A stretch of DNA of 64,000 bases from Globodera rostochiensis (GCA_018350325.1 JAEVLN010000002.1:6231027-6295026); one strand, 5' to 3'. Shown: positions 1-11,597, counted from the first letter of the stretch. Made by a program: numbers and translations. Notes: generated by a model not told the origin, from the sequence alone.

Positions 1-132
1 CGTTGTATGAAATTTTTTTGTTTTTTTTTAAACCTCTAAAATATTTTGATTTTTAATTAAATACCATTGTTTTAGTAGAACATTTTTTTGTTGAACATGA
101 GATAAAAATCTTAATTAGATGATGTATTTTCG

Positions 133-700
133 CTGACACTCCAATTATAAATTAGGTATTTTTCGCATTCAATAATTTTTTATAATTTTCATACATAATT
201 TGTTTATTTTACACATGGTTTTCGAGAAGAAAAGCTTATGCGATCGCCTCTGTTTTTTTGTGCACTTTACGCTAGAAATTTATTTAACCGCTTGCAATTA
301 TTTGTTTTTTTTTGATCGAGAATTACCCAACCCTGCTGGTTACGTGAACAAATGCGAGGCTAAATCAATATCATACAATGTCTTAAAACAATTTTGCGTT
401 ATATTAATTGTAGAACATTTGTTGAACGGGAGTAACAATTTTAATTATTTATAAGTTTTTTTAATATTTTATACTTGTTTGTAGTCTTTTTTTCAAGGTC
501 CACCTTCCTGATCTTGTGTGCCCGATGTTGTTTCCAACGTTGCTTCCATTTGTAGCTGACAATCCAATTGTAATTAGGTTTTTTTCACATTATCATTAAA
601 TTTTTTCATTTATAATTTTTTTTACATGCTCGAGATGAACCACGCCAGCTTATGCGATCGCCCCTGTTTTTTATTTTACGTTACAAATTTAATTTCCGTT
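133..700. repeat. Diverged direct repeat with coding-like islands
   Basis: A block near 133-300 recurs at 553-700. Both copies start with GCTGACAMTCCAATT and carry the shared core CTTATGCGATCGCCYCTG followed by a T-run. Between them, 313-400 and 495-597 are GC-richer and open: 495-599 (+) reads 34 codons including KVHLPDLVCPMLFPTLLPF, but the opposite strand is open as well, so strand and coding status are undecided. The repeat is seen directly; an exon reading is inference. Confidence 0.4.
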
Positions 701-1433
701 ATCAAATTGTTTAGTGCTTTCTTTGGATTATATGATTTATTGTAATTTTAAATTCAAAATGTTTTCTTGCCTTTGTTTAAATATTCTTATTCGCTTATTT
801 AGATTTACATCTTTTTAACATTGTCTTTAAAATATTTTATTATTGAATATGTTTTACCTTTGATTTGAGCATAAAATTATTTATAGCACAGGCCAATGAC
901 AGCCAAACGTGCATATAAAATAGTAACTATTACAGAATTGGGTTTTGATGTTTTGATTGGGGATGGATAGACGGGTATTCAAAGCAAGTTGATGCAAAAT
1001 TGATTTGTATTCCCAAATGAAATTCTTGGGGACAATGGACTGGACAATTTTGGTAATGTTTTATTATTTTTCACGTAAATCCTACGACAATTTATTTCTT
1101 CCCCATTTCTTCAAATTTCTAATAATAATTTTATTTTTTTTTAGATTTTAATTTTACATTTATTATTAACACATCACATTTTCAGAGCATTTGCACTCAG
1201 CGTGCCTCTCCTTCCCTTCTTATTTTATTTTTATTCTAGTTTACGATTTACTTAATATATTTCATAAGTTAATTTACTTAAGTTTTTATTTTAGTTTTTT
1301 ATTTTGTTATTGTTTTTTGTTCTTATAATAAGCTTTTCGCGCTAGTCGACAAATTTATTTTGATTTTGTATTTTATTGTGTTATCTATTAATATTATTTC
1401 ACTGTTTGACTTATTTTTATTTAGAATTCCTAG
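700..1433. other. AT-rich stretch, no gene seen
   Basis: Long T- and A-runs dominate. The only richer patch (880-1060) is open on the minus strand for roughly 38 codons, without clear start or splice sites. A short motif near 1333-1350 (TTTTCGCGCTAGTCG) recurs in diverged form near 23838. Nothing else recognised. Confidence 0.4.
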
Positions 1434-1589
1434 CCACTTTCGCTTGTAGCCAGAGAATTTGTCCAGATGGATCGGATTGTGATTACAGATATCTTACAAG
1501 CATCTTTATTCGTAATTGATAGCCTTGTCATTATGATGATTAATAAATCCTTGGGTCAAAGCAAAAATCCTTATTTTGTTAGTATATAA
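1434..1589 (+). CDS. Candidate exon, unknown protein
   Basis: A 51-codon frame starts immediately after TTCCTAG, a plausible 3' splice site, and runs to TAA. The peptide (PLSLVAREFVQMDRIVITDI..., then a hydrophobic middle LFVIDSLVIMM) is far more protein-like than its surroundings. A possible donor GTCAAA lies after the codons for INKSLG. There is no ATG at the front, so this would be an internal or last exon. Family unknown; the coding reading is inference from frame, composition and the flanking AG. Confidence 0.45.
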   Translation, partial: PLSLVAREFVQMDRIVITDILQASLFVIDSLVIMMINKSLGQSKNPYFVSI

Positions 1590-1961
1590 ATGCTTTAAAG
1601 TATAATTAAATGAAATAATTGTTTGCTTTACATCATAAATCATCAAATCTAAGTCCCAACTCTGACCTGATACTCTTTAAATCAGGGCTGCGATTCGTAC
1701 TTGAATGGCAAGTACAGTGCTTGAAAATGGACCCTCGTACAATTAAAAATGTGCTTATTTTCAAGAATGTACTTGAAAATGAGAATTTAGCGTCAGTGTT
1801 GAAATTTTAGGGGTTTTAATGGAAATATTCGTGTTTGGCATTGTGTATATTCAAAAATAGTCATTTTTATCAAAAAATGGTCATTTATTAAATCACGTTT
1901 CTATTTTCCAGCATGTCTTCACACTGCGGCTCAATTTTGGGGCTCTAGTTCGGAAAAGATT

Positions 1962-2036
1962 TGAATTTTGGCTTAGTGGTCTGTGAGCTTTTCAACAAAA
2001 AAAGGGCAAGGGGTTCGATTCCCTTCCATGAAATTA
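1962..2036 (+). repeat. tRNA-like sequence (SINE head or tRNA pseudogene)
   Basis: The sequence has a Pol III A-box-like TGGCTTAGTGGT at 1969-1980 and a B box GGTTCGATTCC at 2012-2022. It folds as a tRNA: D stem GCTT/GAGC, anticodon stem CTTTT/AAAAG with a 7-nt loop, and T stem AGGGG/CCCTT. The acceptor stem hardly pairs and position 33 is A rather than U, so it is not a working tRNA. A tRNA-derived SINE head fits well, but its body and tail were not delimited. Confidence 0.6.
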
Positions 2037-3418
2037 CTATTTTTCGCTGAATTGTTTCGTCAATTCCCCAGAAAGCTAATAGGGTTGCATACAACTGCTG
2101 GGATGCACTCCTAGTGTTACACGTTCTCTCTCGCTACTCTAGTGTGTCTAACCGTCCCTCTCACTTTTGCACACTATTTCGTCGATTTAGCATTTCAGGG
2201 CATAACTTTCTCGAGAGCTATCCTATCGCTTAGCTCTTGCTTACAAATAGCTTCTACAAATCAAGAGCTTTCGAATGGTACTAAATTTCGAACAATTATT
2301 CTTGCACAATAATTTTCTTTAAGCCATAATATCTGTTTAAAACAAAAATATTAACAAAATTAAATTTTTTCAAAAATCCTGGGCCGCATTCATTAACCGT
2401 GATACTGAAAATCTATTCCTCATTTTGTTCTCAAGAGATGGTGAAAGTTTGAGAAGGATCCGCCGTATACAAATGAAGTTAAGCGTATCGAAGTTCGGGA
2501 TGCTTTTTTTTATTGTTGAAAAATGTGAGAGAGAACGCCAAAGGAGAGAAAATTAGAGAAAGAAAGTTGTTTAATTCTCTCGCACTCTCTATTTATTGGC
2601 ACACATCTCGTTTTTTGAGCCGCTGTGTTCAGTAAAGAGTAAAAATTCATTCAATCCCGAATGGGAAAAACATTACAATTTTGTCAAACATAGCAAAATT
2701 TTTTTTGAAAAATCGTATAGAGTTACAATAGTTTCTTTGGGCGTTAGCTCGCAAAAAAGCCAAAATACGCACCGATTCTAAACATTTAATCTTGTTGTTT
2801 TTCAATTATTTTTGAGTAAATAATGACGTTGTAGTATTCTTGAAGAAATATTACTTTTGTTTATGATATTTCGATTTTTATAAAATATCTAAACCAATGA
2901 TTTTCAACTTGTTATGTAACATTTAAATTTCCGACGCGTTAAAATAATTTATGCACGAACCCAAAAAGATTAAATGTTTAAAAAAATGCACGAAAAAATG
3001 TTTGTAATAATGCGAAAACAAAAGAATTCAATTGTTAACGAGGTAGAAATGTGCAACATAAAAATTAGTCAAATCAAAAAAAGGTTACTACATCAGAAAT
3101 TTTAAAAAGGTTCGAATTTGGGTACGGGGTTCCACATTCGTAAAACCCAAGCTCGGATTCGAGATCTGTGCATATTTTTACCCTAAGATGCATTTAAAAT
3201 TTTAAGCATTTAAAAACTTTTTATATTTTTTCGGAACCGCAATTCTCCACCATTGCCAATAATACGCTGAAATACATACATATAATTAAATAGGTCATTT
3301 AAGTCATATACCCTAACTCAACTCAAAAACAATCCTTAGGAAAAAGAGATGGACTCCATCAAACTTTGCACCAAAAAATTGATAAATGATGAACGAATGA
3401 ATGACGAACAGAAAAGAA
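2037..3418. other. Repeat-derived stretch, no gene seen
   Basis: About 2190-2560 is a diverged direct copy of 3875-4235: both carry ATCGCTTAGCTCTTGCTTAC and the string GAAGGATCCGC, and both end in GTGAGAGAGAACGCC. The rest is AT-rich. A 61-codon frame at 2596-2781 has no support beyond its length. Confidence 0.5.
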
Positions 3419-3428
3419 TGACGCACCA

Positions 3429-4304
3429 CTATGGGTCAAGCCTAGCAGCAGACAAAAATGAACGATGCGCCAAAATTTATGCCATTTTAGCACTAATTCA
3501 AAAAATTAACCATGCGGCAGACACGTATAATCAGACACTATATCCCCCACCATTGAATTTTTATTCGATTTTTAAAACCTTTCCGAATCGCTTAGCTTTT
3601 GTTTGATGAAAAATTCTAGAAAATTTGAGCTTCCTAATGATACCATGTATATTTGTTTTGGTTGAGTTTGAAAAAAGTTATAACCGTCGGCACATGTTTG
3701 CAACATTGATTTTTGGCCTAAATGGCTATAAGTCTCTTCAAACTTAATCAAATCAAATAAATTTGGTGTCATTTGAAAGCTCAGATTATTTATAAAATAT
3801 GTTCTAGCGGGAAAAAAGTGATGTGCTCGTCAAAAAAAAGTTACAAGGCCAAATTGGCCAAAAAATCGGCTTTTCAGCTTTTTGGGCTTAACTTTCTTGA
3901 GAGCTATCCAATCGCTTAGCTCTTGCTTACAAATAGCTTCTTCTCATAAAGAGCTTTCGATGGATATTAAATTTGAACGATTGTCCTTCCTCAGTGATTT
4001 TCTTTTTGCCATAATATCTAAAAAAAATATACACGCAATATTTCTCATGATAATTCTTTAGAAACCCCTCTAACAAAAACTAAAAACCCCGAAATAATGT
4101 TTAATATATTGTTTTCTAGGGTTGGTGAAAATTTTAGAAGGATCCGCTCTATACAAATGAAGTTAGGCGTATCGAAGTGCGGGATGGTCAAAATATTATT
4201 AAAAAAGGTGAGAGAGAACGCCAAATGAAGAGAACATGTTAGAGATAAAAGGGAAAAGCGAGATAGTACAGGGGGTTTTCTCTGCTGCTGGGCTTGACCC
4301 ATAG
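3429..4304. mobile_element. Non-autonomous DNA transposon with 10-bp target duplication
   Basis: The ends are inverted repeats, CTATGGGTCAAGCCTAGCAG on the left and the reverse complement of CTATGGGTCAAGCCCAGCAG on the right. TGACGCACCA flanks both ends exactly (3419-3428 and 4305-4314). A related locus at 26012-26150 has the flanks joined without the 876-bp insert. No transposase is encoded. A 9-11 bp duplication is typical of Mutator-like elements, but the superfamily is an inference. The right half repeats sequence from 2190-2560. Confidence 0.8.
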
Positions 4305-5140
4305 TGACGCACCAGATATTGTTGGCGTAGAGAGCGCAGACTCATAAAGTGCATCATAGAAAGAGAAGAATTACACTCAAATTGCCCTACCCTCATCATT
4401 TTACTTTCTCTTCCTGTTTCTTTGCTCTCACCTTCATGTTCTTTCTTTCTCTCCCCGTTACTCTCTCTCTCTCTCTCTCTCTATCTCCCCCCACCCCTCT
4501 CGCCCCTATTTCTCTGCTCACTTTCTTTTGCTTTGCTTTCTCTCGCCCTCTCTGCACTAAGCATTTTGCTTCCCCTCCCCCCTCCCTCGCCCGCGTTCTT
4601 TTCCCAAATATGTAATTTATGTATCTGACCCTTCGATTGGCACTGACACGAACTTTTTTCGCCCAACAACACCCATTAATTCACTCATTCATTTTCACAT
4701 CGAATAGTTGGCGTCCATTCAAAAATGACCAAAAATTGTCATAAGGATTATAGTAGCATTTCTATTTCTTCAAATCATTTTTCTATGGGACGCGTGATTT
4801 TGACTCTATTATGAAAATTACTAATTGGGCAAAAAGTAGGCCCATTTAAATTTCTATCTTTTCTATTGATAAATTCATTATTTTTGGTAAATATTGTAAT
4901 TTCATTCTGCGTCCTGTCAGCTATACCCTACAAACACTTAAAGTTGAAAATCTTTAAAACAAGTTATATTAAAATTAAGAAATGTTGATGAAAGTTCAAC
5001 TATTAAAAAGAATTTTTATGAAAGGTTCAATATAAATTTATGGATTTTTGCGCTCCTCTTTTTGTGTACAAATTATCATCGCATTTAAACAATTATAATA
5101 AGCTTCGTTAATAATATTTTACAATTTATATTGAAAACGT
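4305..5140. other. Pyrimidine-rich repeat flank and AT-rich spacer
   Basis: The (CT)n run at about 4461-4482 sits in a long C/T-rich tract (4380-4600) that creates open frames on both strands; those look like composition artefacts. 4315-4440 is homologous to 26060-26170. From 4620 to 5140 I see only AT-rich DNA. Confidence 0.5.
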
Positions 5141-5299
5141 ATGCGCAAAATTGTGGATGAACGATTGATCCGCATAATATACAATTTTATATTATTAAAA
5201 CAATTATCGATTAAAATAACTTATCAAGTTAACCCAGAGCCGTATTGTAATTATTTTTCAGAATTGTATTTATTTAAAAGGCCGAATCTGGCAAATTAA
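5141..5299 (+). CDS. Small open frame, 52 codons, unknown
   Basis: ATG opens a 52-aa frame (MRKIVDERLIRIIYNF..., ending KRPNLAN) closed by TAA. Its first third and last third are GC-richer than the middle, and a good 3' splice site (TATTTTTCAG) lies inside at about 5251-5260. It could therefore be two exon pieces rather than one gene. No family recognised. Confidence 0.3.
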   Translation: MRKIVDERLIRIIYNFILLKQLSIKITYQVNPEPYCNYFSELYLFKRPNLAN

Positions 5300-6871
5300 A
5301 AATGTACTGATTTCAGCTCGCTATTGATTAAATACTTATTTTCAGGGTAATTCGTTATGTTTGTGTCAATTTTCTTAACAAATTCCAAAATTTAAAAAAA
5401 TTTCCCTGGCGGCGCCTATCAGCACCGCCGGGCCTCGTTGTTCTTAGTTCAAAAAATTTTCATATTAAAAATTTTGGTTACAAATCCTTTAATAAATTGA
5501 GCCGTAAATTCAAAAATTTTCTCGGGGACGTTTTTTTGGAAACAATTTTTTTCAAAATTTTTAGACCGCGCCTTCGGCACCGCCGAGCCGCCCCATTAAT
5601 AAAAAAAAATTGTATTTTTGGGATAATTTCATCCTAAATTACTTCGCTCCAACCCCCGAATTGTTGGTACCGAACTTAACAGATAAAAAAATTTTGTATC
5701 TCAAATCTGATGTTCTCTTCATGAACCAAGATAATGAAAATTATACGACCAATATTACCGTTTAACTTGAATAAACAAACTAATAACCAATAAAGGGACT
5801 TATTTAAAAGTTTTAGTGCATTGCATAAACAAATTAGCATAAACAATTTAATAATCAAAATCAAATAGAATAAAAATTTTGATGTTTTCTTCAATAAATA
5901 CATGATAAAGCAGTGGTGGAATTGGAGACTTGACTGAGTTTTTTATTCCGGGTGTTTGTGCTAGAATACGGGTACTCGGGCCCGGCTTTTTCAAAATTCC
6001 TATTTATAGTAAAATTTTAAGATTCAAGCAGTTACAAATATAAATCAAAGTATGATTAAGCACTTGAATTTTTAAAAATTACTAAAATACATCACCAAAT
6101 AAAACATTTTTTTAAATGTTGTTTAGCCAGAATAAACTAAAGAATTGGAACCTTATTTTGGTGTTGCGAAATAAAAAATAAAATAAGGTAATTTATCAGA
6201 AATTTTGAGAATAATGATAAAATTAAAATTAGAAGATATAAAGCTATAACCTATTACTCGGATAATGCATATACATTAATTAATAATAGAATAAAATTCG
6301 TATGATAAATGATAAAAGGTGCTGATAACGGGCGACCGACGAGTGGAACAATTCAAATTTTCTTATTAATATTTTGTTTCTAAATACCTCATCGGAAGAA
6401 AAGATAAATTAAATATTAAATTATTCTTAAAGTTGTAAAGAATTATAAATACAAATAGAACTAAAATTATTAATTAAAACTACAAATCCATTCATTTCAT
6501 GCTTTCATTCAGCAAAGAATGATTAGAATGGTCAGTTTACTGCTGAAATTTTAAACTAATAAAAAATAGTAACATTTAAAACCATTTATTTATTTATTGA
6601 TTTAAATTTTTCGTTATAAAAATATTAGTAGAGTGACAGAACTGCAAAAATTAATAAATAATCATTCAAATTAATATTGCAATTAATTTTAAAAAAGGAA
6701 GAAAAAAATCGACTATATGACATAAAAGACCAAATAGCATTAAGACATAAATTTTAATTTTATGAGTAAACAAATTACCATAAATACTTTGAATTCCAGT
6801 AGAATTGCTGAAAAAATAAGGCAGGTACAAATTAATTAAAAGCAGGTTTATGTATAATTTATAAAAATTGA
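5300..6871. other. Dispersed repeat copy and AT-rich DNA
   Basis: 5400-5600 is a member of a dispersed family whose core resembles GGCGGCGCCTATCAGCACCG, with related copies near 33745, 49210 and 61245. A patch at 6330-6350 and one at 5925-5990 are richer in GC but too short to call. The remainder is AT-rich with no recognisable gene. Confidence 0.45.
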
Positions 6872-6958
6872 ATTAAACGCGAGATGGGAACGCCTACCTG
6901 TAAAAAAGTTGGCTTGACTTTCGCTCTCCCCCGAGGTGCCAACATTCGCGTGGATTAA
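6872..6958. other. Coding-like island, strand undecided
   Basis: The plus strand reads MGTPTCKKVGLTFALPRG then ANIRVD and stop. The minus strand reads HANVGTSGESESQANFF and runs into a donor-like GGTAGGC. Both are convincing, so I cannot choose. A similar island at 7375-7425 is open on plus (ATDFETRRAQHN) after an AG at about 7380. Both sit in DNA that is otherwise almost pure A/T. Confidence 0.3.
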
Positions 6959-8065
6959 CATTAAATTGCAACAAAAAAAAATCCAAATTTTTCACCTTTC
7001 AAATCCTTTGTTGCAATAATTAATGCATAAAGGATAATATGACAAAATGATTTGCAAATACAATATTCGATAAGAATTAAGCTAAAGAATAATAAAATTG
7101 ATTACTAAGCAAATAATTTTTTTTGCATAATCTACAAAAATAATTAAAAATTAAATTTTTGACCAATATATTTAAAAAACCTTAATAAATAAAATTCTTG
7201 AGTAATCTGCTTAATGATAGGTGGTTATCTGGGATTCTTAGGTCATTTCACTTTTTAAAATAATAGAGTAAAGTGAAAAGAAATATAAACTTTTTTGGTA
7301 ATGTGTGTTTAAGCTGACAAAAGATTGACTAAATTATTAGTAAAATAATGATTAAATAGAAAATGCGTTTTTACGCGCAGCGACCGACTTCGAGACGCGA
7401 CGTGCGCAACATAATGGTTTATAAATAATAAAAGGCGTCAATTAAGGGAATAGTTTGAATATCGAAATAACTTTGCTGGATGTACTTGTTTATGGGTAAC
7501 TTTAAATGTAATATTTATTCACATTGATTTAAAATTTAAAAAAATTGCGTATCAAATAAATTTCACAAAATAATAATTGATAAAACTTCGCATCACCAGA
7601 TGGTAAAACGTGCAAATTGAAAAACAATTGATAGAAACGTTTGAGGTGAACAAATGTTTGTTCTAGAGTAAAACCTAACTTTTATTAGAATGTTTGTTAA
7701 TGCATTCATTAACATTAGCGTATTTAAACCAAGTTTTCTCTTATAAGTATACCAATGAAAAATCATTACTTAAATTAAAATAAAGTATAAATCTTAGCGT
7801 GAACTTTATATCTTTAGACCAAATCAATTCAATTTAGTAGATAGAGTAAACCACTACCTATTAAAACTATTAAAGTTTATCTATTTATTAATTAACAAAC
7901 AGCATTATGCATAAATTCAAAATATAAACCTTAATTTATGCATGTAAAAATTAATAACAAATATTGTAGCTGAAAATAATCCATGATTGTGTAAAATATT
8001 TCCGGTTTAACCAAATGTTTTTTGTTAAAAATTAAAATGATAAACTAATAAACATAATTGTAAGG

Positions 8066-8131
8066 ATGATTGTTACCAAGAGTAAAATTTTCTTTAATGG
8101 AACCGAGCACGAGCAGTTTCAAAGGAGATAA
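8066..8131 (+). CDS. Small coding-like island
   Basis: ATG opens 21 codons, MIVTKSKIFFNGTEHEQFQR plus one residue, closed by TAA. It may be a short exon belonging with the island at 8211-8345, about 80 bases downstream on the same strand. No family recognised and no splice signals stronger than chance. Confidence 0.25.
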   Translation: MIVTKSKIFFNGTEHEQFQRR

Positions 8132-8210
8132 AATTTCTGTTGAAAAAAGATTTTAAAAATTATAATGAACGAATCTCAAAAATAAAAAAATTAAAGTAAA
8201 ATTTGAATAA

Positions 8211-8345
8211 CCGATTTGGACAGAAAATAAATTAAGTGCCCTCATGAACTACATTGCGCCCTCGGCGGATGACAATAAAGAAAACTACGATATGGGCTGC
8301 TCCCCACATTCATTCAAAGCCCACGCTCTATTCGGTTTGACTTAA
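8211..8345 (+). CDS. Candidate exon, unknown protein
   Basis: This is a 44-codon stop-to-stop frame with an AG at about 8221-8222 that could be the acceptor. The core LMNYIAPSADDNKENYDMGC continues to SPHSFKAHALFG, where GGTTTGAC offers a donor. The island has roughly balanced base composition inside A/T-only flanks. I see no domain. The coding call rests on composition and frame. Confidence 0.45.
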   Translation, partial: PIWTENKLSALMNYIAPSADDNKENYDMGCSPHSFKAHALFGLT

Positions 8346-8809
8346 TCTTTTATAAATAAGTCAATTAAAATATGAAGCGTCAAAATACATAAAAAACACT
8401 ATTAACAAAAAAAACGAACTTTTACAGAAAGAAAAAACGTATATTCTTTTTTTGATATCTCCAGATCTAAATAAACAAAATTTAATGATGAATATAAAAT
8501 AAACGCAAAAAAGACTCATTGAAATCAAATATTCTTTTGAATCTTTCTTTTTCTTCTGATACTTCGCCTTTGTTTTTGGATGAATTAAAATAATAAATAA
8601 GAAGTAAAAATGTGCTTTCATCATAATCTAAATTTTTGACGATTATAAAAAAAATAAATTAAAAGTAAAAATAAAAATAAATTTTATTATTGAAAAATAT
8701 TAATTTATCACTACTTTAATCTCAATTCAATTAAAAATAATTTGTTACATCATTTTTTATGTTAATTAATAAAAACTTTGAAAAAAATTATAATAATGAA
8801 AGTATAATT

Positions 8810-9301
8810 ATTAGACGAGATTTTTATGAATTAGAATTTAGCAAGACAGTGATATTTATATTAACATTTGAAGAGTGAACAATAAAAATATACTTTTATT
8901 TCCCAGGTCAGGGGAAATATAAAAAAACTCAATTTGGATAAAACGGGAACTCTATTAAATGCTAAATGGCAAACCAAAAATGTTGATTATTCAGGCCTGT
9001 CGTGGCAGGAGAAATTTAAAATTATTAAACGAGATTATTTATGAATTAAAATTTATTAAAATAAGACAATTATATTTATATTTAACATTTGCCAACTAAA
9101 AAGATAAATCAAATAAAAAATCTCATAAAATTTTTAAATTTAAATACATAAAGGTTGAACAATAAAAATAAATTTTATTTTATTTTCCCAGGCCAAAGGA
9201 AATATAAAAAAGCTCAAATTGGATAAAACGAGAACTCAATTATGTATGTATAAATGGCAAACCAAAAATTTTGTTAATTCAGTGCTGTCGCGGCAGGAGT
9301 T
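8810..9301 (+). repeat. Tandem duplication containing a possible duplicated exon
   Basis: 8810-9012 and 9029-9301 are diverged copies, the second with an extra 60-70 bp. In each a good acceptor (TTTCCCAG) is followed by an open frame: GNIKKLNLDKTGTLLNA and KWQTKNVDYSGLSWQE in the first, GNIKKLKLDKTRTQL and KWQTKNFVNSVLSRQE in the second. The coding-length difference is exactly 3 nt, so the frame is kept. Seen directly; mutually exclusive exons are an inference. Confidence 0.5.
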
Positions 9302-9921
9302 AAAATTGGATATTTTCAATAAACGAACATTATTTTTTAAATAATAAAAAAAAATTACTTTAAGATGCAATTATAAATTATTAAAGGTATTTTAATTACA
9401 AAGCACTATTGATTTAGTACCAAAATTTACCCATTACTACACAATAAAGGATTTAGTAATGTAACTTATTTTAAAGGTTTATTCGCCAATGTAATTTCTA
9501 ATCAATTTGTAAACATGATGCTAGAGGTCGGCATAAACTAAATAACATTTGAATGTACGGTAAAAATTAAAGTGAGTGAAACGTATACAATTATATAATT
9601 TCTTTTAACATCCTGAAAATAAAACAATTAAAGACATAACTCATAAATTGCATAAAAGAAAAGGTTTAGCAACTCAAGTTTGCGGTAGAAATAGTCCGTT
9701 TATCTCAAGATTAAGAGTAAAAAACCCTTTAAAAATAAGAAAATGAAGGCCAATTTGCAAAGATATATATCGACAAAAGTACTTTAGATATTAAAGCCTA
9801 TTTAAAAACTATGGGCACTTCAAAGCTTTAATCAAACTAGGATTAATATTGAGATCGTTACAAACCCACTACTAAAAACTAACTCACCATTAAATAACAA
9901 AAATAATGATAAATTTGATAA
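9302..9921. other. AT-rich stretch with weak islands
   Basis: At 9650-9750 a plus frame reads ATQVCGRNSPFISRLRVKN, starting near a TTTAG. 9510-9540 is slightly GC-richer. Otherwise only A/T-rich DNA is present. Confidence 0.3.
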
Positions 9922-10044
9922 ATAATTTTAAAACGAGTTGTCCACTGCAAAGATTTTGAAGAAAGGCCTCGGCTGACAAAAGAAAGAAAGTTGGCGTCAC
10001 TTTATTCAGAACTGTCAGATTTGCGATATTTAAGTTTAATTTAA
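9922..10044 (+). CDS. Candidate exon, charged peptide
   Basis: This is a 40-codon stop-to-stop frame, KRVVHCKDFEERPRLTKER followed by KLASLYSELSDLRYL. Its charge pattern suits a soluble helical segment. An acceptor-like GCAAAG precedes the codons for FEERPR. The minus strand is open too (81 codons with ATG, 9890-10135) but very hydrophobic and less convincing. Another island with an ATG follows at 10195. Confidence 0.4.
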   Translation: MILKRVVHCKDFEERPRLTKERKLASLYSELSDLRYLSLI

Positions 10045-10194
10045 AGAAAGCAAAAATAAAAATTATTTTGCGGCATAATGGAACAAACACTACATTGAAA
10101 ATGCCTATACATATAGATATTGATAAAAAAAACATTAAATTGATGACAAATTAAAGCTAAAAATAACAATCCGTTGCAAAAATGCAATAAAAAA

Positions 10195-10257
10195 ATGTCG
10201 GAAACAAAACCTGCCAATGGTCGGGGTCATTATTGCCTGCAACCAACACAATTTTGA
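10195..10257 (+). CDS. Possible first exon, 20 codons
   Basis: ATG then SETKPANGRGHYCLQPTQF and TGA. GT dinucleotides inside the island (after NG) could be donors. Too short for a family call. Confidence 0.25.
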   Translation: MSETKPANGRGHYCLQPTQF

Positions 10258-10992
10258 ATTTTGCGTCCATTTTTTATATTTTAGTTTGGTAAATACAAAA
10301 AAACCTTTAAAATCTAAAATACGAGATCTAATACATAAAAGAACGTTAGGTTTGTTTTATAAAGCCATGGATGTATTAAGACTTTATTTTTCATTGTTAT
10401 ATCAATTTTAAATTTTTATTTTAGAACCTGAACTGTTGCTTTTTTAAATTTTTTGCTTTCAATAGAATATTGTTTTTAGATTTGCAGGAAAACATTAAAA
10501 CATCTTTTTATTTCTTTAATCCCAATGAAGAATCGTTAAAATCCCATGTCAATACCATGGACATGTGCCAAATATTTTGTCAGTACATCTAATTACTTTA
10601 TTGCCAGTTTGAAATAATTAAATTAAAAATGATTTTGCTATTTCGTAATTTTACAGATTTTAGGGCATTGGTTTTATAAATATTTTAGGTATGAGTATAA
10701 TTTACCTATTTATAGTTGGACAATAAATTGTTTTAAATGAAAATTTAACCGTATCTAAATATTTTTTATAAACTGCGAACTGCGATTTTTTTAATTTATG
10801 AGTAAAGGGCATTTATTTTGTTGTTATTGCTTTTTTTAGAAATTAAGTTAAGTGAAAAAATTTCTTTGGTTACAATTAAGCTTTATATTTTCGTTAATTT
10901 AGTGTTGAATTTGCATTTATTCAATTTGGTATATTTGTCATTAAAATATCCGATTTTTATCTCTTTTAATCTATAGCATTAATCAAAATTAT

Positions 10993-11238
10993 TTGTTTAT
11001 TTTTTTTAGTCATTTATCATATAGAAATAACTTAGATTTATTATTGATTTACATAAACTGCTTTATGGATGTGGAGGCCCATCTTTTGACATTTCTTCTT
11101 CCGTTTCCTAAAATAATAATAAAAGAAAAACAAACCGTTTTTACCCGTTTAGTTCTCTTAGATCGTGAAGAACGGGGTGTTGATGGTCATCTGTTATCAG
11201 AATTACCGTCGTCATTCATTTTTTCAAAATTTCTTTAA
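10993..11238 (+). CDS. Open frame of 81 codons, unknown
   Basis: The frame opens close to a long T-run ending in TTTAG at about 11008-11010, a good acceptor. It contains MDVEAHLLTFLLPFPKIII and later LVLLDREERGVDGHLLSELP. The second half is GC-richer and protein-like; the first is A/T-driven. It could be one exon of about 230 nt. No domain recognised. Confidence 0.4.
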   Translation: MFIFFSHLSYRNNLDLLLIYINCFMDVEAHLLTFLLPFPKIIIKEKQTVFTRLVLLDREERGVDGHLLSELPSSFIFSKFL

Positions 11239-11508
11239 ATTTTATTTATTTATATATTTGTTTTATCAAAAATAATAACAATCCAAACGTAAATTGAAGG
11301 AATACATCGATTAAAGGCCAATTAAGTAAAAATTCAATCACATTTCTGAGAAAATTTCAGGAAGTTTTGTCTAGGAGTGCACCTTCACACGTTTACTAAA
11401 ATAATGCTTATTTAAAGCTTTATACAGTTAATAAAGCCAACACAAACTCTAACGGATGTAATATAATTTGTTTTACATATGCATATTTAAATTGATTGTT
11501 TTGTTTAG

Positions 11509-11597
11509 ATTCGATTCTGCTTCTGTCGATATTTGCAAGTAAACCGCATCTAGCTGATGTGCAAAGGAGACTTGGGGCATCTTTTCCTCATTTCTGG
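11509..11597 (+). CDS. Candidate 89-nt internal exon with ADVQR motif
   Basis: TTTTGTTTAG precedes and GTTAAT follows, framing 89 nt in one open frame: SILLLSIFASKPHLADVQRR then LGASFPHFW. The nucleotide core GCTGATGTGCAAAG recurs at 53256 in an island that reads GRADVQRWLKVM in the corresponding frame, so two loci share a short protein motif. Family not known to me. Confidence 0.45.

Noticed and set aside
200..454. 84-codon frame near the left edge as a gene
   Set aside because: Only the part encoding DRELPNPAGYVNKCEAKS stands out; the rest is A/T-driven and lies in a duplicated block, so only the island is noted.
4349..4628. Overlapping Leu/Ser/Pro-rich frames
   Set aside because: They are translations of a CT-rich low-complexity tract, open on both strands.
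8905..8960. DKTGTL in the frame resembling the P-type ATPase phosphorylation motif
   Set aside because: The context (NIKKLNL before, LNAKWQ after) does not match the family, and the paralogous copy at 9.2 kb reads DKTRTQ; most likely chance.
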